Origin: Papilionanthe hookeriana x Papilionanthe teres
Lineage: Eukaryota > Streptophyta > Magnoliopsida > Asparagales > Orchidaceae
Assembly: GCA_022702705.1 (NCBI GenBank)
Contig: JAKZJZ010000064.1
Location: forward strand, 53,001 to 117,000
Direction: 5' to 3'
Length of the DNA: 64,000 bases
Part shown: piece after piece, positions 60,733-64,000 of the stretch
How the letters are laid out: every line of letters begins with the position of its first letter
Numbering within the stretch: position 1 is the stretch's first letter
The notes under the pieces: model-generated
Told to the model about the DNA's origin: nothing
Databases searched by the model: none
What the model saw: the letters and a program-made list of their open reading frames with translations, nothing else
Translations under genes and position numbers: made by a program

Positions 60733-61340
60733 TCTCGGAGGTAGAACTCTTCCACTTCTCGAGTTGACTTCGTAATTTCTTCGAATCTAGCGTTGAGTTT
60801 GCTGGTGTCTCCTCCTGAATCGGAATGACGGGCTCTTCGGATTATCTTCAAAATGCGAAGGCTCTAACTCTATCGTAGCTGGAGCTCCTCGAAACTCACG
60901 GATAGATCCGTTGCTTGTTGAACTCTCGTAGCCTCCTTGATGGATGCCTTCTTTGTCATTGTGATCGTCGAGATCATGTATGATTTGAGAATTGTTGTTG
61001 GTATCGAAATCGACGCCGGATTGTCGCTAGTTACGTAATCGTTAGAAACGATCAAAACGTAGCCAACGCCATCACCCTTCTCATTATATGATCCCACCGA
61101 AGTGAGCGAGATAATCATACAAAATCGAGAGGTTCGAGGGATTTCTCCCACGAATCGGAAACAACTATCCTAGGATAAGCGACCCCTAGTCTAGCCTTAG
61201 GAATCTCGGTCCTCTCTTCTTCGTCGATTTTCTTCTTCTCTTCGATTGTCTCCTGTCGAGGTGGTTCTTCTATCGCGAGTGATAATACCGGCTTAACGGG
61301 TCTCGAACTACGAATTGAAGCTCGCACGAAGCGGTTCGGA
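60733..61340 (-). pseudogene. Region between gag and protease, Tat element 2
   Basis: Acidic/basic low-complexity pieces (for example 'RQETIEEKKKIDEEERTEI' at 61327-61115) in changing frames. No domain recognised; linker of the gag-pol polyprotein. Confidence 0.55.
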
Positions 61341-62580
61341 TGTTATCTAAAATCTTCTTCGAAGATCTCGTCCGAGCGGTAGTCCATCCATCGTTGGTTG
61401 CATAGGGATGCTATCGGAATGACGGGATCGGTTGAGATAATATTGACGGAACCTCCTTTACGGGGTTCCTTCATGTACTCCTTCGGGATTGTTATATTTC
61501 CTTTCCGAAGGTTGTCGTTGAGCCAACTTTTGAAGGTAATGCGGTCTTCTATCTTGTGCCGAAGCATCCAGATGGTAGGGGCAAAAGTTGGGATCACCTT
61601 TCTTGTTGACTTCCTCCGAGTCTTTTGGGCTCCGGCAGTGGAAATCTGGAGTTTTCATTAAACTACGGAACATCTTCAGTCTTGCTTCATTTTTGAACGG
61701 GTATTCTGCGCTCGAAGTTCCCTCGATGTACGTTGCGGACGAGACGGTTGTTCATCTTGCGGAGACGATGATAGCTGGACGGGGTTCTTTGGTAATTTTG
61801 TTGTGGTTCTTTGCGGCCGTTCTGGTGGTATTTGCATCGGTTGCTTGCCTTTGTCAATTGCTGCAACGATCCCAGATTTCTTCTCGAAGGTCTTCACCGG
61901 CTTCTGCTTGTCCGTCTTGTCGGCAAAACTTAATTGCTTCGCCTCTTCTTGCAAGCTTCCGGCCTTGCTTAACAACTTCTCAAAAGTCTTAATAGTGAAT
62001 CCCTTGAGGAGAAGTGCTATATCGGGCCGTGAATGCTTTTAAGCAAGATGCTGATTGCATGTTGTTCTTGCGGTTGTGGTTCACACTTCATGCTTAAATT
62101 TCTCCATCGAAGTATGTAATCCACTAGAGTTTCATTCGGCCTTTGTTTCTCTACCGCTAAATCACTATAGTGATGTGAGTGTCGAGCTCCGACGAATCGC
62201 TTGATGAAGAGGTTCTCTAGCTCGAGAATGTCTTCACGAACCGTTGGATAGTACTGCATACCGGTCGAAGGCGATTCACGACGGACTACGACGAGCTGTC
62301 GGAAGAGTAACGCATCGCTCCCGCCGGCATTGCAACAGCGGCACGAAAGTGTGCGACATGCTTGTCGGGGGTTCCGGTTCGGTCGAAGGTCTTAAACGAG
62401 AGGTGGTACGAAGCCTTTCGGGTATTGGACGGCGTCGAATTCTTACGGGTAAGGTCTACCCGTCTGAATGGATGTCCCGTTCTTCGATTGTGCTAAGGCT
62501 TCTCGCACCTGTTGCTCTACCAAGTTCTTGATATCCTTTTCAGGGATCATACTTTGTGCTGTATCCTTTTTCAGCTGGTC
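61341..62580 (-). pseudogene. Tat element 2 gag (capsid core and tail)
   Basis: Gag builds the virus-like particle. Minus-strand pieces of the retrotransposon gag core appear at 62480-62017. They include 'DAVQYPKGF', 'LENLFIKRFVGARHSHHYSD' and 'ETLVDYILRWRNLSMKCEPQ'. Downstream are a Lys/Gln-rich segment (61975-61676) and 'GDPNFCPYHLDASAQDRRPH' (61673-61458), the degraded Cys/His motif usual after the capsid. Frame changes at about 62260, 61990 and 61590. Confidence 0.82.
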
Positions 62581-63991
62581 ATCCCCATTGACGGATGTAA
62601 TCTCCTTTCCTCCGTCTACGATGTGAATGACTTCGGGGTGTCTCTCTATGTGGTTGTACTTGACTGCGGAGAGTGGCCGGAGCTATGGCCATCTCTTCCA
62701 TCCTCTTCGCCATTTGAGCGATCGTGTCGTCCTTTTCTCTGAAGGCTGTCTCTTCATCGGTTACGGCTTCTCTCTTCTGCGCAGTTGCGAGGAGCACCTT
62801 GAGAAGCGATGAAGCTCGTGTCTCGACCATGTTGATTTCTGCATATTCATTGTCCATGAATTCCGATGAGTCGATCTCATCTCCGAACTTTTCTTCTCTT
62901 TCTTTTGCCAACCGTCGGATGTCGGTTCTCGACTTTTCCATGGCATCTTCTAGCGGAGCTTTACGTGTATCTTTGTGGTTGTCATGCGATGGTTGTCGGG
63001 TCCTTTTTTCACGAGTCCCCTTCATCGCGGTAGCACTTTCTTCGATTCCGGCCTCTGGCGAGACTTTCTTTCTCGAGGCTGCCGTTTCGGTCTTGGCGCC
63101 CGTAGTGGGACGCCACACCATCCTTCCAGCGGCAGAAGGTCTAGGACCGGATGGTTACATCGGCCAAATGCTGGAAGGTGGTATCCTCCTGTCTGTAACC
63201 ACGATACTACGACGGGCGGGCTAGCCTTCATTCTCTTGCTTGGCTTTTCTATCATGACGGCGGGTTCTACTCGAGGCCCGAGACGGGATTTGACCGGCAC
63301 CCGCCACATCCTTCGTAGAATTTCCGACACGGGGCGGTTTTCCTTCCTTGCTAGCTTTTCTGCCAAAGTTTGCGGTCGAGTAAACGACGTAGTTCTGATT
63401 CTTTTCTTGCGGCTATCGTTGTAGTATGCGGGTCGTGGTAATGTGGCGGCAATCTTTCGAATATTCTCCTCGTCCTCTGCGGCGGAGAGGGGATGGAACA
63501 CTGCTTCCTCCCAAAGTGGTATGTAGTTGGGCGGTGGTGTATATTCGGTAACGGTGTATATTACAGCAGCTCCGGAATTTCCTCCAGGAAGGCGATCTCG
63601 GCGGCTGCGGCTTCCACGGCGATCCTTCTATTTCTATTTCTTCTTTGGGTCTTCGTCGGCGACGGAATCTTCGAGCTGGACCCGATTTCGAAGACGGAAG
63701 GTCTTACGGGAAGATTCGTACCCTCCACGGTAACGGGTTTACCATAGTTACGGATTCCTTTCCCCTTTGATTTGGCGAAGTCGGGGTAGGTGCGAGAACG
63801 ACTAGACCGGTGGGGGTAGTGAGAACGGTCCTCTGCGGACGGCGGTACTCCTCTAGTCGGGACCCTTTGCGGGGGAGGAAACTCTTGGGTCGACCTGAGG
63901 TTGAACTCGAGCGGTGGTTCCTCGGCTTCGGATACCTTGTTCGTCGGTGCAAAGAGGGAGACGTCGGTGACCTTGACGTTCGTGTTTTCAA
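62579..63991 (-). pseudogene. Gag N-terminal region of Tat element 2, low complexity
   Basis: Three minus-strand open pieces (63991-63704, 63501-63022, 63121-62579), rich in Arg, Pro, Ser and Glu. The last has an acidic coiled-coil-like stretch ('DTIAQMAKRMEEMAIAPA'). It is colinear with gag and would be its disordered N-terminal extension or a separate upstream ORF, as occurs in Ogre elements. The leader, primer binding site and 5' LTR are not in the window. Confidence 0.5.
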
Positions 63992-64000
63992 ATCCCTGTC

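Noticed and set aside
62724..63224. 166-codon plus ORF and other long plus ORFs in 57.5-63.7 kb
   Set aside because: They are antisense to gag-pol pieces of Tat element 2 that carry recognisable motifs.

Overview
The window looks like plant nuclear heterochromatin, most likely from a flowering plant with a large, repeat-rich genome. It is AT-rich with islands of higher GC. I could recognise no intact host gene, tRNA, rRNA, CRISPR array or bacterial feature. Almost everything is nested Ty3/gypsy LTR retrotransposon of two lineages: (i) Athila-type elements, with LTRs of about 1.7 kb that begin TGATGCA/TGATACA, and (ii) a Tat/Ogre-like family with a second, archaeal-type RNase H and unusually long LTRs of about 7.3, 7.9 and 10.6 kb. 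These LTRs begin TGTTGACCTCA and end near CGCCGACA. All coding regions are broken by stops and frameshifts, so these are old copies.

Layout. 1-312 is the terminus of a Tat-type LTR on the minus strand. It lies 83 bp from a complete plus-strand solo LTR (396-8275) flanked by a near-perfect 5-bp duplication (GCCTT/GCCCT). Both are inserted in the pol gene of Athila copy 1, which is read in 313-395 and resumes at 8276. That copy continues with integrase (8276-9442), two diverged tandem copies of an env-position ORF (about 9.9-11.0 and 11.9-13.05 kb), a polypurine tract and a 3' LTR (14355-16032). 16033-19119 is a fragment of a Tat LTR with 78-bp repeats. 19120-20000 is unidentified. 20000-23983 is another Tat LTR fragment split by Athila copy 2 (3' LTR 20428-22174).

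23984-39891 is Tat element 1 on the minus strand. Reading in the direction of transcription (high to low coordinates) it holds an RNase H remnant, integrase, an additional ORF with an AlkB/ALKBH9-10-like 2-oxoglutarate/Fe(II) dioxygenase domain (38025-36607), a 3' region with two minisatellites, a polypurine tract and a 10.6-kb 3' LTR. It is interrupted at 39892 by a plus-strand Tat LTR (39892-46198). Next to that, tail to tail, lies the 7.3-kb 3' LTR (46254-53512) of Tat element 2. The internal region of element 2 (53513-64000, minus strand) has an 81-83-bp minisatellite, then integrase, archaeal-type RNase H, RNase H, reverse transcriptase, protease and gag. Its 5' LTR lies beyond the window.

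The most interesting signal is the AlkB-domain ORF downstream of integrase in Tat element 1. RNA demethylases of the ALKBH9/10 type remove N6-methyladenosine, so a retrotransposon that acquired one could act on methylation of its own RNA; that role is inference. Element 2 shows no such ORF in the same interval and has a tandem array there instead. Also notable are the very long LTRs with interchangeable internal tandem arrays, a higher-order repeat inside one LTR, a conserved hairpin at the LTR tip, and the duplicated env-position ORF of Athila copy 1.
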